Below the pieces are notes generated by a model, which worked only from the letters and a program-made list of their open reading frames with translations, made no database searches and had not been told where the DNA came from. A stretch of DNA of 64,000 nucleotides from Ancylostoma caninum. Its lineage: Eukaryota > Nematoda > Chromadorea > Rhabditida > Ancylostomatidae. The stretch is from the NCBI GenBank assembly GCA_037903475.1, contig JBAJFG010000296.1, forward strand, positions 186,001 through 250,000, written 5' to 3'. Position numbers and translations under genes: made by a program. This document shows, piece after piece, positions 19,701 to 29,165 of the stretch; position 1 is the first letter of the stretch; every line of letters begins with the position of its first letter.

Positions 19701-22700
19701 ATGGCGCGCGTCTCACAGAGTTTAGGCACGCTGGCCGCACGGTAATTAGCGCGATCTACCGAATACCCGCTGCTAGGTGGTATGTATTGTCATACTGTTG
19801 CTTCTTTGTGTTTTTGTTACCCAACTGAAGACAGAACATTATGAGGCAACTATTTTTATTGGAAATTAATGGATGGAATAGCACTCGGCTCCCTCCTGAG
19901 CCCTCTAAAGATACAAAACAATATTTAATCTAACGCCGATGATAATCATAGCGGAGAAACAACATAATTACAACAAATAACATGATTATAACTATCATAA
20001 ATATAACTATCACGCACACACTAAGATCACAACATGATTGCCAGAGATCTACACACTGCAGCACATAAGATACCGAGAAAACAACAATACGGAACAAAGT
20101 GAAATAACACCATAGCAAAAAAAAAACTTCACACAAGAGCAAAAACAATATGAACTCCGACAGTGTTTTACGATCGATGTTAAGAGCCAGCGAATTGATC
20201 GAGCAAATATGGAACCAACTCATGGCATTTTCACAGAAGTGAACATCTGCGTCACCTCTCCGTCTGTAGTCACATTCCAGGCGTTTCCCTACTGTTGGAC
20301 GCCGGCGCACCCTTATCACATCGTTGGACCCGACTTCAGGCGTTTCTCCGCTGTTGGACGCCGGCGCACCCCTGCAGCAACAGTGCATATGTGTGTCAGA
20401 GCGTTACGAAATTCTACGATTGGTCAGTGATTGTGATTGTGTGGTGATTGCAAGATCATATAAAGGGTGTAGTATGGTGGAATGGAGTAGGGATGAGATT
20501 GAGCAGGAAGTCGGATAATGTGCAACGGGTCCGTCGTTGGAAAAGGCACCCAAAAGTGATTGAGACGCCGAGATGAAGGTGCACCTGCGCCCAAAAGTGG
20601 GGGAGATGCTGTGATAGGGATGCGTCGACGTCCAAAAGTGGGAGGACGTTATGATAAGGGTGCGCCCGTATCCAAAAGTGGAAGAGACGGTTCGACCGCT
20701 GTGATAAGGGTGCGCTGCGCCGGCGCCCAGAAGTGGGGGAGACAGGTCCACCGCTCTGATAAGGGTGCGCCGGGGTCCAGAAGTTAAGGGGGGGCCGGCT
20801 TCTAGAAGTGGTGGAGTCGGGCGCATTGTTGCTGCGGGAGCGCTCGTGCGCCAATTAGCGACGAAAAACTATAAGACGAGTTCTCCATCAAGTGAAAGTC
20901 AAGTGAGAGCGGTATCGCATCCCAGTAGTGGCATAATTTTCCGCTGTTTTGAAATTTTCGACGAGAAAGTTTTATAAAAAATCAAATAAGCACAGGTACC
21001 AATCGAGATACGCACAGTAACAGTCGCTGGTCTTTTGCCGTTTTTACAGCTAGAACACCACTCCGCTGCTCCAGAGATCCGTGGACTATGACGCAGAAAA
21101 CTGGGTCGGGCAGTGCTCGAAGTCACTGACTTTGGCAAATCGGTTCTCGCTCAATAGACATTCTTGTAATCTGATAACCGTCGCTTTGTTAGAGCTTGAT
21201 TAGTGCTACATAATGCGTGATTAGAAATTCTTCTGCGAGCTCTTCGCCTTTCCGGAGAGTTCGAACAACAAAATTAAAGCGCCCTACGCGGGATGGCAAA
21301 ATGATGTTGTTTCCGGAAAGCTCTTGGAACTTATCCCAAAAATCCACCAATTAGTGTCCGCAAACTATTGAAGTTTGCGGACACTAATTGGTGGATTTTT
21401 GGGGTAGGCCAAGTGATAGGGATTTGGGATAAGATGAGATAAGGATTGTAGCCACTATGGGAGAAATTCCACTTCAATTCGCTTTGACTCCAGAGAGAAA
21501 AACGACATAATCAAAATTTTTGGTTACCAAGTTTGGTGCCTGTGCTTGAGACCGCTCGACAATAAAATAGGGAAAAAATACCAGCGAGAATAAGAATGGT
21601 CTCGATATTACCCAAATTTGGTTAGTATCATATAACGTTATGGTGAAATTTTTACACGTGCAAATGCAGTCACCGAATTTTCATTTTTTAAGGGTTCATT
21701 CCGGTTGCAAGATTTCTCCAAAGGGATTCGAAGGAATTCGGCGACTGCTGGACCACTCTGCTCGATGGGTGCATGAACAAATCCGCTTAACTCTTCGCAA
21801 AAAAAAAACCAGACACATTCTGTTCTGTCGTGATAAAAGGGATAAATAAATAACTAAATAAATAGATAAGTAAATAAATATGTTTGCCGCTCTTTTTCGA
21901 GCGCTATCCCCCTCTCCCTGTCCACCAGTGGGTACACGGGCAGTAAAGGCAACCGACGAGAACTAGCGGCGAAAGCCAATGGGAAGCCATCCGAAGCGAT
22001 GTGAAGTAGTACTTGGTGCATATTCTTCCACTTTCACTTATATAAGCGATTCATTTCTATCCGTTTTGAAGTCGAGAGTTCTGGGAGTAGCCCCATTAAC
22101 GTTCATGGTCAACTATGAACTCATCTTCAGAATCTAATGACTGACACATTTCAGGGATGTCCTACTCCGATAGATCAGGAGAAAAAAGACCGGATTGCGA
22201 GTGATTTGTTCGATTACTATGGCACCACAAGCGCATGGCGTATTATTGATCCAAAGGTAATTGATGTCATGGAGATCTCGTCACGTCAATCCGTACCCTA
22301 TTACGGCAGCACCGTACTTTTTTTCCATCCTCATCTATTCGTCCATGACGGCCTCCCAACCGAACCCTACTTTTCCCTTATCCACTACTTCTGCAGAAAA
22401 TCCACCCATGCCAGGAACAAACTTGTGAGCACATGTTATATACCATTTCACAGCTCATGCAACGGTGCATCAAAATTCTATCCGTTTACGTTTGGAAGCC
22501 TTGAACGAGGTCATGATCATAACATGGAATAAAAAATGAATAAAAATAAATATAAATAAATAAAAATAAGTGAATAAATAAATACAACAATTGAATACAT
22601 CTAATAAAGAATAAGAAGTAAATACATCCCTCCGTCCTCATGTTCTCACCTGTGTGAGAGACAACCTTCACGACAACCTTCACTTTCACCTATGGCACCC

Positions 22701-25700
22701 ACTAGAATGTCTTTACATAGGTGGCGAAGTATGGGTTAAGTATGTATGCCTGACCCCGGATGCATTATTTGAAGGATAGGAAATCTCATACCCATGTGTA
22801 TGACCACCTATGCCTGGAAGCTGGGTGTGTACAACGTCACATATGGGTACGCTTGTTGCTAAGTGACAGGGAAAGGGTAAGTTTGGGTATTTTGACACGT
22901 TCACCATGAGTAACCTCACTGATGCATCCGACCCCTGATGTTGAGTAGTTGGTAAACTTTACCCACAATTGAAATTGTCACAGTTTACTGCTTTGCGGAT
23001 GATTTGTGCATTAGCTTAAATTAGCATCACTTCTAATGTTTCATCCTTTCTTCGAATTTCGTGCACTCCTGCGGGTTTTTAATGATAGAAGTGTTCATCC
23101 AGTCATATTAGATCATTTACTCTAGTTGTAGCTTTATTTTGTTTCGTTTTCCAGATTTTTCCACTTTTCTGTTTTTTTACTAGGGCGTTTTTTAGGATAA
23201 CTTGCTTCTTTGCTCCATGACTGCTGCATGTTAGACATCCTGTTTCTCATTTTGGTACTGTATTGAAGTCAACTGGAAGCTGTCGTTAACACTTCGAAGG
23301 GTATCACACAATTTTTCGAACTTGACTTGGCCCATTGCAAGCCTACATTGTGGCTTTCGTAAACTGATTTTAACATCTCAATATCTTTTGCTGAATTAGA
23401 GACAACATCGACTGTTTCGCAAAACTTATTGCTTGTTCAACCAGAAGCACTCGTTTTTAAAGAAAAAGAGAAGAAAACACGAGTCTGCAAAATTATTATT
23501 GTATGAATTAGGAGGATCTACTGCAACACCATTGCGAAGCTCTCATAGCTCCGTACTGATCACAAAAAAGTCAGATTTAGTAGTCTATTAGTCAAACTTG
23601 AAACAAATACGGCTCCCACACATCAAATAATCTTTCTACAGAAATTTTTTCTTCCTTAGTTGGACGTTCTCATATAACTGTAATTCTAATAATAATAATG
23701 TCACCGTAATTCGCATGTTAACATTCGAAAAAAAAAACAGTTAAAAAGTTTAGTTTCTTACATTTGGTTTCCATGTGCAACCTAATGCCTGTAAGCTTCC
23801 ATGTAGTTCGTTCCGCGAGCATCCCCTAGACGTGAAAAAGTTCTCTATCAAGGGCGCAGAAGATTTCCTAACCGTAATCTTCGTGTAGTGCTGGCCAACC
23901 TGTGTAGTATAGTCTGTTAGCTCAAGGATGGTACCTGACTCGACGTCGTCTGCAATTATGGCCTCATCACGAAATCTGCCAAATAATCTAATTTTTACAC
24001 TTTTTTCGATGGGCATGCGGTGTGATTGCTTCCATTCTGATGTTTCTCTACTGCCATTTAGTAAAATCCCTTACCAGACTCATCCTGTGGACAAAGTCGA
24101 CACGGCGACCATCACTAGGCCCCAGCACGAGCTTGTCATAGGGCCGGACCAAAGTGAAGCCCCCTTTGAAAAATTCAGGTTTTACGAAGTTCCCTTTGAG
24201 AATAGCATTGCACTTTCTTCCTTTAAAAAAACTGCACGAAAAAATATGTATAAAAATGGGGAATACAAATGGCAAGAAAAATCTCAATTTGAAACACTTG
24301 TGGATACGTTCTTCCTTATCAGAGAAACTTTAATTTTTGCGCTTCATTATCATAAGAGTATCCCCAGGTTTGCCAGTTTAAAATGAGTAGAAATGAACCG
24401 GCGATATAAGAGATAAGGGTCGTGGAAATAATATGTATCGATTGCCAAGTTACATCGTCATGGATCGCTGCCAAACGGAGCTCATCGCCCGTACTCTCCA
24501 AGATTTGCCCAAAATGAACTGGCGATGTGAGTGATAGCGATAGTGGAAACGATGCCTATCGATGCTTCTCTCCCACGTCTGAAGTCTCCTCATTTATCCA
24601 TGTGGCAATCGCCAGTGGGCGTGGCGATCGCGACGACAGCCGGCTGTAGTGGCGATCGCCACGATTGCTGGCGAATTCTGGGGATACTTTAACTGACCAC
24701 ATTACCGAACTGATAAGATTGGAAGTGGGGGGATCAAATTAGTCAGAAAGAGCACTGGTTTTTATACGATTTCGACACTTTAGAAAATGAAAGAGAGAAG
24801 ATCATCCGCAAATGAGTCAAAACAAGAAAGAAATTGTGCAGATTAAAAAAAATCTACAAGATTTCTCGACTATATCTCACGTCTATACGTGTTCCTCACG
24901 TTCACACGCGTTTAGCTTTGGAGCGCAGCAGCGCTCCACTAAACGGCTTGCGATTGTACCTTTGAGCGAGTGGAAGAGGATAAATACTCAGAAGATAGGA
25001 GGTGATAGGTGATAAGATTTGGGGCGTATGGTAGTACATACCTACTACTATAGGTGTATGCTAGGAGGCTGGAAACTTATGTGTTTCAATAAGAAAATTA
25101 TGCTCCGGATGGGCTCAGCTAGTCTGCCAGCCTTTCTAATACAGGCTGATCCCTCTACCGAGCATACAATTTCTTGATCCAACTGAGTTCTGTGATCTGG
25201 CCACATTCATTTATATTGCGTACCATGACGCATCTTCACCCCAAATTTGGTGTCAATTGGTTAAGTGTCGACTTAACGGGGGAGCCCTGCAATTACTCAC
25301 TCATAATGTGAGCGTACACGTTTTTAGTCTACATAAGTTTAGATTGTCTTTTCCAAAAACCTCTAGCGTTCCTTTAGTTCTCATCTCACTGAAGATTTCA
25401 AGTCAATCCGTGCTGTTTCCGCAGCGCAGGAGTCCTTCGAATCCTCCGGATAATGGAAATCTGTAAATGATTTGCTCCACTCGAGCTTTCCAAACTGAAT
25501 CGCCGCTACTGCGTTGCTCAAACTACGAGCAGATCTTTCGCCTCTTTTTGTTTATTTCACATGCTAATCTTGGTGATAAATGATGGTGAACACGAATATC
25601 GGAGTTATTGTAGGTGCTGAGCACGAGTATGTACAATTAACAATGCACTATGTAGATGGCAAACGTGGCTTTGATCAGGTGTTTTACTACCCCGGCTATT

Positions 25701-26325
25701 TCATACTGGTGTGAACAATTGCTACTGCTGATAGGTTATTTAAATATGCTCAAGATTTAGTGTGATCAGCATGCTGTGAAGTATGCCAAAGACCTTATGG
25801 CGCAAGACGAATACATGACGTGTTATTATCATGTAAGATAACTTCTTGGAAAACGTAGGCGTCATCACTTCTTGGGAACCTTAGGCGTTTTCATTCTCAA
25901 GGATCTGTGCGGGTTACAAATGATGTTTGGTGATGTGTCTTGTTCTGATGACTAGTGTTTAGACGGAGTCCGTTCTTGACCGCCTTCGCCAGAACGGATT
26001 GAGCCTTGTCGTTGTGTCGAACTTCGATGGCCGTTTGATGCAAATTCTCCAACGTTTGCACCTGTATCATTTGTTTGATATGGTGGTTGCTAGTGGAGAG
26101 GTTGGTGTGGAGAAGCCGAATTCGAAGATATTCGAAATAGTTCTTGACCATTATCATCTTTCCGAGGCCAGTCAATTGTTACATATTGGGGATAATTTTG
26201 AAAAAGACTATCGAGGGGCTCGAGATTTTGGGGCAAGAGCTCTTCTATTCGATCCCCTTTCAGTTAATAAGGATGTGCCTAGCACGGACAAAATAACATC
26301 GTTGGGCGAGTTGAAGCTACGCTAG
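16426..26325 (+). CDS. HDHD3-like HAD-superfamily hydrolase (3 exons)
   Basis: Exons 16426-16755, 22155-22256 and 25963-26325 join in phase 0 to give 264 aa; vertebrate HDHD3 is about 251 aa and aligns end to end. HAD motif I is FDAMDT (Asp39), motif II is VVVSNFD (Ser163), motif III is EKP (Lys195) and motif IV is GDNFEKD (Asp221/Asp226). The cap region holds HFEWWRRIV. The usual second Asp of motif I (DxD) is Met41, as in HDHD3 relatives where it is also not Asp, so substrate and catalytic competence are uncertain. The start chosen is ATG 16426, 13 nt after a TTTAG acceptor; Met18 is an alternative. The basic N-terminus could be a mitochondrial presequence (inference). Introns of 5.4 and 3.7 kb carry many transposons. 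Confidence 0.92.
17140..19543. mobile_element. TIR element with mariner-like ends (composite)
   Basis: The left end CAGAGTGGTCCAAAATTACG and right end CGTAATTTTGGACCACCCTG are inverted copies, each bordered by TA (17138-17139, 19544-19545). A second, internal inverted pair shares ACAGGGTCAAGCGTA and TGGTAA (near 17993 on + and 19520 on -), suggesting a nested or rearranged structure. The GGTGGTCCAAAATTA terminus resembles mariner-type ends. No transposase remnant is recognised in the 2.4 kb interior. Confidence 0.6.
19157..19236 (-). ncRNA. tRNA-derived pseudogene or SINE head
   Basis: On the - strand GTGACGCAGAAGTCGTAGCC resembles a pol III A box and GGGTTCGATCCCCGCC is a canonical B box. 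An acceptor stem does not pair, so this is not an intact tRNA. Confidence 0.45.
19545..20260. other. Intronic sequence with one MITE-like end
   Basis: It starts with TACAGGGAGCGTCATTCACG, closely resembling the left end of the MITE at 38645-38806, followed by GGAGCGCCACAG in the same arrangement. No matching right end is found, so it is probably a truncated copy. The rest is unassigned. Confidence 0.4.
20262..20830. repeat. Minisatellite D, two blocks in opposite orientation
   Basis: Units of about 59 bp contain GGACGCCGGCGCACCCTTAT and GGCGTTTCCC/CCGCTGTTGG phrases. Two units read forward (20262-20380). About five read in reverse (20545-20815), with GATAAGGGTGCGCC and CCAAAAGTGG. A related block in forward orientation lies at 36110-36420. 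Open frames across it are repeat artefacts. Confidence 0.75.
20831..21334. other. Unassigned intronic sequence
   Basis: No exon, RNA or repeat recognised. Confidence 0.4.
21335..21403. repeat. Perfect 32-bp inverted repeat with 5-nt loop
   Basis: The left arm 21335-21366 (CCCAAAAATCCACCAATTAG then TGTCCGCAAACT) is exactly complementary to the right arm 21372-21403. The loop is ATTGA. It lies within HDHD3 intron 1, transcribed from the + strand. It could be a tiny fold-back element or a source of a double-stranded small RNA. Confidence 0.95.
21845..21886. repeat. TAAA-rich microsatellite
   Basis: Imperfect AATAAATAACTAAATAAATA repeats. A similar imperfect AAATAAATATAAATAAATAA tract lies at about 22530-22590 in intron 2. 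Confidence 0.85.
22155..22256 (+). CDS. HDHD3-like gene, exon 2
   Basis: 34 codons between a TTTCAG acceptor and a CCAAAG donor (gtaatt), phase 0 on both sides. The peptide includes DQEKKDRIASDLFDYYGTTS and WRIIDPK, which aligns with the QLYKDFSHPCTWQVLDG segment of vertebrate HDHD3 and needs no further exon on either side. Confidence 0.9.
23750..24290 (-). pseudogene. Coding-like remnant on the opposite strand of intron 2
   Basis: Two adjacent - strand frames look coding but do not join: 24048-24287 includes FFKGGFTLVRPYDKLVLGPS and 23750-24016 includes IRLFGRFRDEAIIADDVES and TILELTDYTTQVGQHYTK. Between them the frame shifts. There is no recognised family; the likely origin is a decayed transposon protein or a nested gene with unseen introns. 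Confidence 0.3.
24361..24684. mobile_element. TA-flanked MITE in HDHD3 intron 2
   Basis: 324 bp. The ends TCCCCAGGTTTGCCAG and CTGGCGAATTCTGGGGA are inverted with two or three mismatches. TA lies at 24359-24360 and 24685-24686. The interior has GGCGATCGCCA-type palindromes and an imperfect internal duplication (GGCGATATAAGAGATAAGGG and GGCGATGTGAGTGATAGCGA). Confidence 0.75.
25963..26325 (+). CDS. HDHD3-like gene, exon 3 (terminal)
   Basis: The acceptor GTGTTTAG is followed by 120 codons and TAG. It carries HAD motifs II (SNFDGR), III (VEKPNSKIF) and IV (HIGDNFEKDYRGA), and ends GELKLR. An AATAAA at 26497-26502 is the likely polyadenylation signal, about 170 bp past the stop. Confidence 0.92.
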   Translation, partial: TESVLDRLRQNGLSLVVVSNFDGRLMQILQRLHLYHLFDMVVASGEVGVEKPNSKIFEIVLDHYHLSEASQLLHIGDNFEKDYRGARDFGARALLFDPLSVNKDVPSTDKITSLGELKLR

Positions 26326-26496
26326 TATGAAATAACAAAAATGGTGTACTGATCACAGATTGGAAATGGTTCACAATTACCTGTTTCTCGGTTCGTAAAT
26401 ACGCGTGTACATATATATTTCATTTTGATGCCGTTTTACCAGTGTCTTTTTGCTTGTTCAAATGCTGCCTCAATTATTTGTTTTTTTTTATTGTTC

Positions 26497-26502
26497 AATA
26501 AA
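26497..26502 (+). terminator. Polyadenylation signal of the HDHD3-like gene
   Basis: AATAAA, the first canonical signal after the stop at 26325. Confidence 0.6.
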
Positions 26503-26589
26503 ACACTTCATACAGTTTACAGCACTTGATACAGTTGAACCTGGTGGACTAGATGGGAAATCGCGTGGTCAGGTTAATTTAGGGTTCAC

Positions 26590-27300
26590 TGCTTTTTTTC
26601 TTGTGCATGCTAGACACCATATCCGACTTCGCACGGGTGTTTTACTACCCCTCCTTTATCACGATGAGTACAATTGTTACTGCCGACAAATTCCTTGCGA
26701 ATGCCCATAATATTGGTCGTGAGCACATCATCGAGGCTAAAGTAAACCCTCTTCGCCGATCCGTAATCGTAAAGTCAATGAAGTTATTTCGAATTCATGG
26801 GAAAAATGTTGCCATATTCGTGCACAGGTGTTTAGCGCGTTCGATTGATCCAGTAAGCACATTCCCATCGGTTTCTTTCCAGAAGCAGGAAAGGATGGAG
26901 GAAATTACTGAAGCGATATATTCGTGCAAAATAATTGTCACATTCGTGTTCACCCTACGTCAATGAAACCAATAAGACGATATTTTTGCAAAACGGTTAT
27001 CATAACCCTGTTCAGAATATTAGGAAACTACGGTAGACAAGTCCTCGCCCGTACCTGAGCGGTAATGGAAAAAATCAATAAGATCGATAAATCGATATCC
27101 TCGTGCAAAACGGTTATTATATTCGTGTTCAGCGTATAGAGGAACCAGTAGGCATGGCCTCATCGGCCCCTGGGCAAGGATAGCGAAAAATCAATAAAAT
27201 CGATATAATCAATAAATCAGTCGATATTTTCTGGCGATAGGTAGTCTAAAACTTCCGCCTGCTTAAGTGGGGTACGTATGCAAAGTTTGGTTCCGATCGG
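26590..27300. repeat. Tandem-repeat element C, copy 2
   Basis: Same layout as 11758-12440. The header is ATATCCGACTTCGCACGGGT, followed by about three diverged units of about 118 bp (ATTCGTGTTCAGCGTATA, GCCCCTGGGCAAGGATAGCG, AAATCAATAAAATCGATA). The tail is GGTAGTCTAAAACTTCCGCC. The tail is followed by a duplicated CAAAGTTTGGTTCCGATCGG phrase. Confidence 0.75.
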
Positions 27301-29165
27301 TTGACGCAAAGTTTGGTTCGGATCGGTTGACTCTCCACAATTTCTATAGGCTGCCATACCAGTGACTCTTCCGAGATCAGGGGAACACTCTATTATTGCT
27401 GTGTCGAGCTTGCGAAAAATGAAACCCAACAGGGAATAGCTTGCTGGGCTCTATTCCCCCGTGGAGAGCTGGTGTAAGATTTCACCGGGAAGTTAGCCGG
27501 GCTTGGTTTGGACGATAGAGCTTATTTGTTGGAGGCGACTCCGAACCGCCTCCCTTGTACCTCTCAGTCACTTGATTGCAGGGCTTTTGGTCGGATAGGT
27601 GTGCAGTATACAATGTGCAGACACCCAAGCACACCCACGCACGCATGCATGAAAATACCCAAGCGCTTACAGAAGGTATAGATCGTTCTGACACTGCAGA
27701 GACAGGGAGACCATCCTCTGGGTCCACCCAGGTCTCAGGGCAGATATAAGCTAGCGTTTGTTTCGATTAGCCCTCTATCCGCCACCTGAGGACGCGCCAC
27801 GTGGCCTCGCGACTAACCGGCTGGGATCCCACGTATGAGGTAGATCCGTAGTCAACATTATATTGCAGGGAAATTGCCGCATGGCAGCCCTCTTCGCTAG
27901 CTCCAGGAGCTCTTATTTTGCAGGATTAAATTCGCCAAACTGACAACTTAGGCACTTTCAGCGTACGGCGCGCGCACCCAATAGAGGACGGCCCGCGTAC
28001 GGGATTCGGGGATGTTGCACTGGGCCAGAATGGGGGCGTGTCTCAAACGAGATCTGTAAAACACTGTCATCTCTGCACACTGCAGGACGCTCCCTCGGTT
28101 GGTTCTGGGTGTGTATCATCGTGAGAGAAAAGGGGGCATAACGAGGCGACTCTGATTGGCGCGTTCGCGCCACCCGTCACGCCCTCTTGTTCGAACTCGT
28201 ACGCGCGTAACTACACCACACGTCACAGAATCGACATCAAACCCAGTTTCCATTGAATGTGAGGGTTTTCGTGCGGTTTTTTCTAGATTTTAGGTTGCAT
28301 TTGAGAGTTTTGTCCTCCTCCAAGTTCCAAATGTGATTCTTCGTTGTTTTTTGGTTGTTTGCGCGCCGTCTCAACCGTGAAGTGTTTCATTTTGTTTGTT
28401 TTCTTACATGAAAGTGTTTCACCTCCATTTTCATGTCTGAATCAAGCTACGACTAGTGATCAAACGCTCACCGGTGAGTCTTAAAGTTGATTTTTGGGTA
28501 ATCCATCGCATGTAGTAGCTGTTTTTCTTCCTTCCACTTTCCAGTTTCTTTCTTTGTTCGTTGTCTACTATGTAGGTGCTGGTTTTGGTTGTGAATCACT
28601 ATGTACTCATCGATTTTTTGCTCGATGAGCATTCTGATTTGTGATGAAAGCACCCTACAGTTTTCTCCGTGCCTTTTTGCTATCAACTTGTCCTTCTTCT
28701 CAGGTGGAATGTTTCTTTTTCAAGTGATAGTCACTATAGCTTGTGTCCTGGTGAGTTTGCTTTTATCGAATGATTTTTCTTTGACAATTCTGATGTGTTT
28801 GTTAATAGTATCGCTCCTTTTTCTCACCACGGGACAACTGCTTTATCGCTGAACCGTTGTTCTCATCTGCCTGTGAGAAGATGAACCCTCAGGTTTCTGA
28901 TGAAGAGCCAGCAACATTGAATCTTTCTTCTCTCTGCGCATGCTTCATTTTCTTTTCCTTTCGCATGTTCTCTTTCTGCCTTTTTTATTCCCTATCAATT
29001 GCAGATGACTCTACAATGAGAGTGAGTACTCACTTAAGTTTACTTTGATTTTCTTTCGATTAAAATTACTGGCTGCGCTGTCTTGCTTGCTTACCTGTCC
29101 ATGCTTGCTCGCAACATCTATCCTCGATGCTTCGTAACTGCTGTGCAACGCATGTTTTTAGCGCG
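27301..29165. other. Unassigned sequence before the MULE remnant
   Basis: No supported gene. The - strand frame at 27482-27727 is coding-like but unrecognised. At 28106-28165 there is a phrase, GTGTATCATCGTGAGAGAAA followed by GATTGGCGCG, shared with 56829 and (inverted) 56938. 28700-29100 is T-rich. Confidence 0.4.

Larger units (their letters stand above)
16756..22154 (+). other. HDHD3-like gene, intron 1
   Basis: 5399 bp, from gtacat to TTTCAG. It holds the TA-flanked inverted-repeat element 17140-19543, a tRNA-like sequence, minisatellite D, a perfect hairpin and a TAAA repeat, described separately. The rest shows no exon with matching phase; exons 1 and 2 already abut correctly against the HDHD3 alignment, so no missing exon is expected. 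Confidence 0.8.
22257..25962 (+). other. HDHD3-like gene, intron 2
   Basis: 3706 bp. It holds a TAAA-type repeat, coding-like - strand fragments (23750-24290), a TA-flanked MITE (24361-24684) and otherwise unassigned AT-rich sequence (22600-23740 and 24700-25960). Confidence 0.8.
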
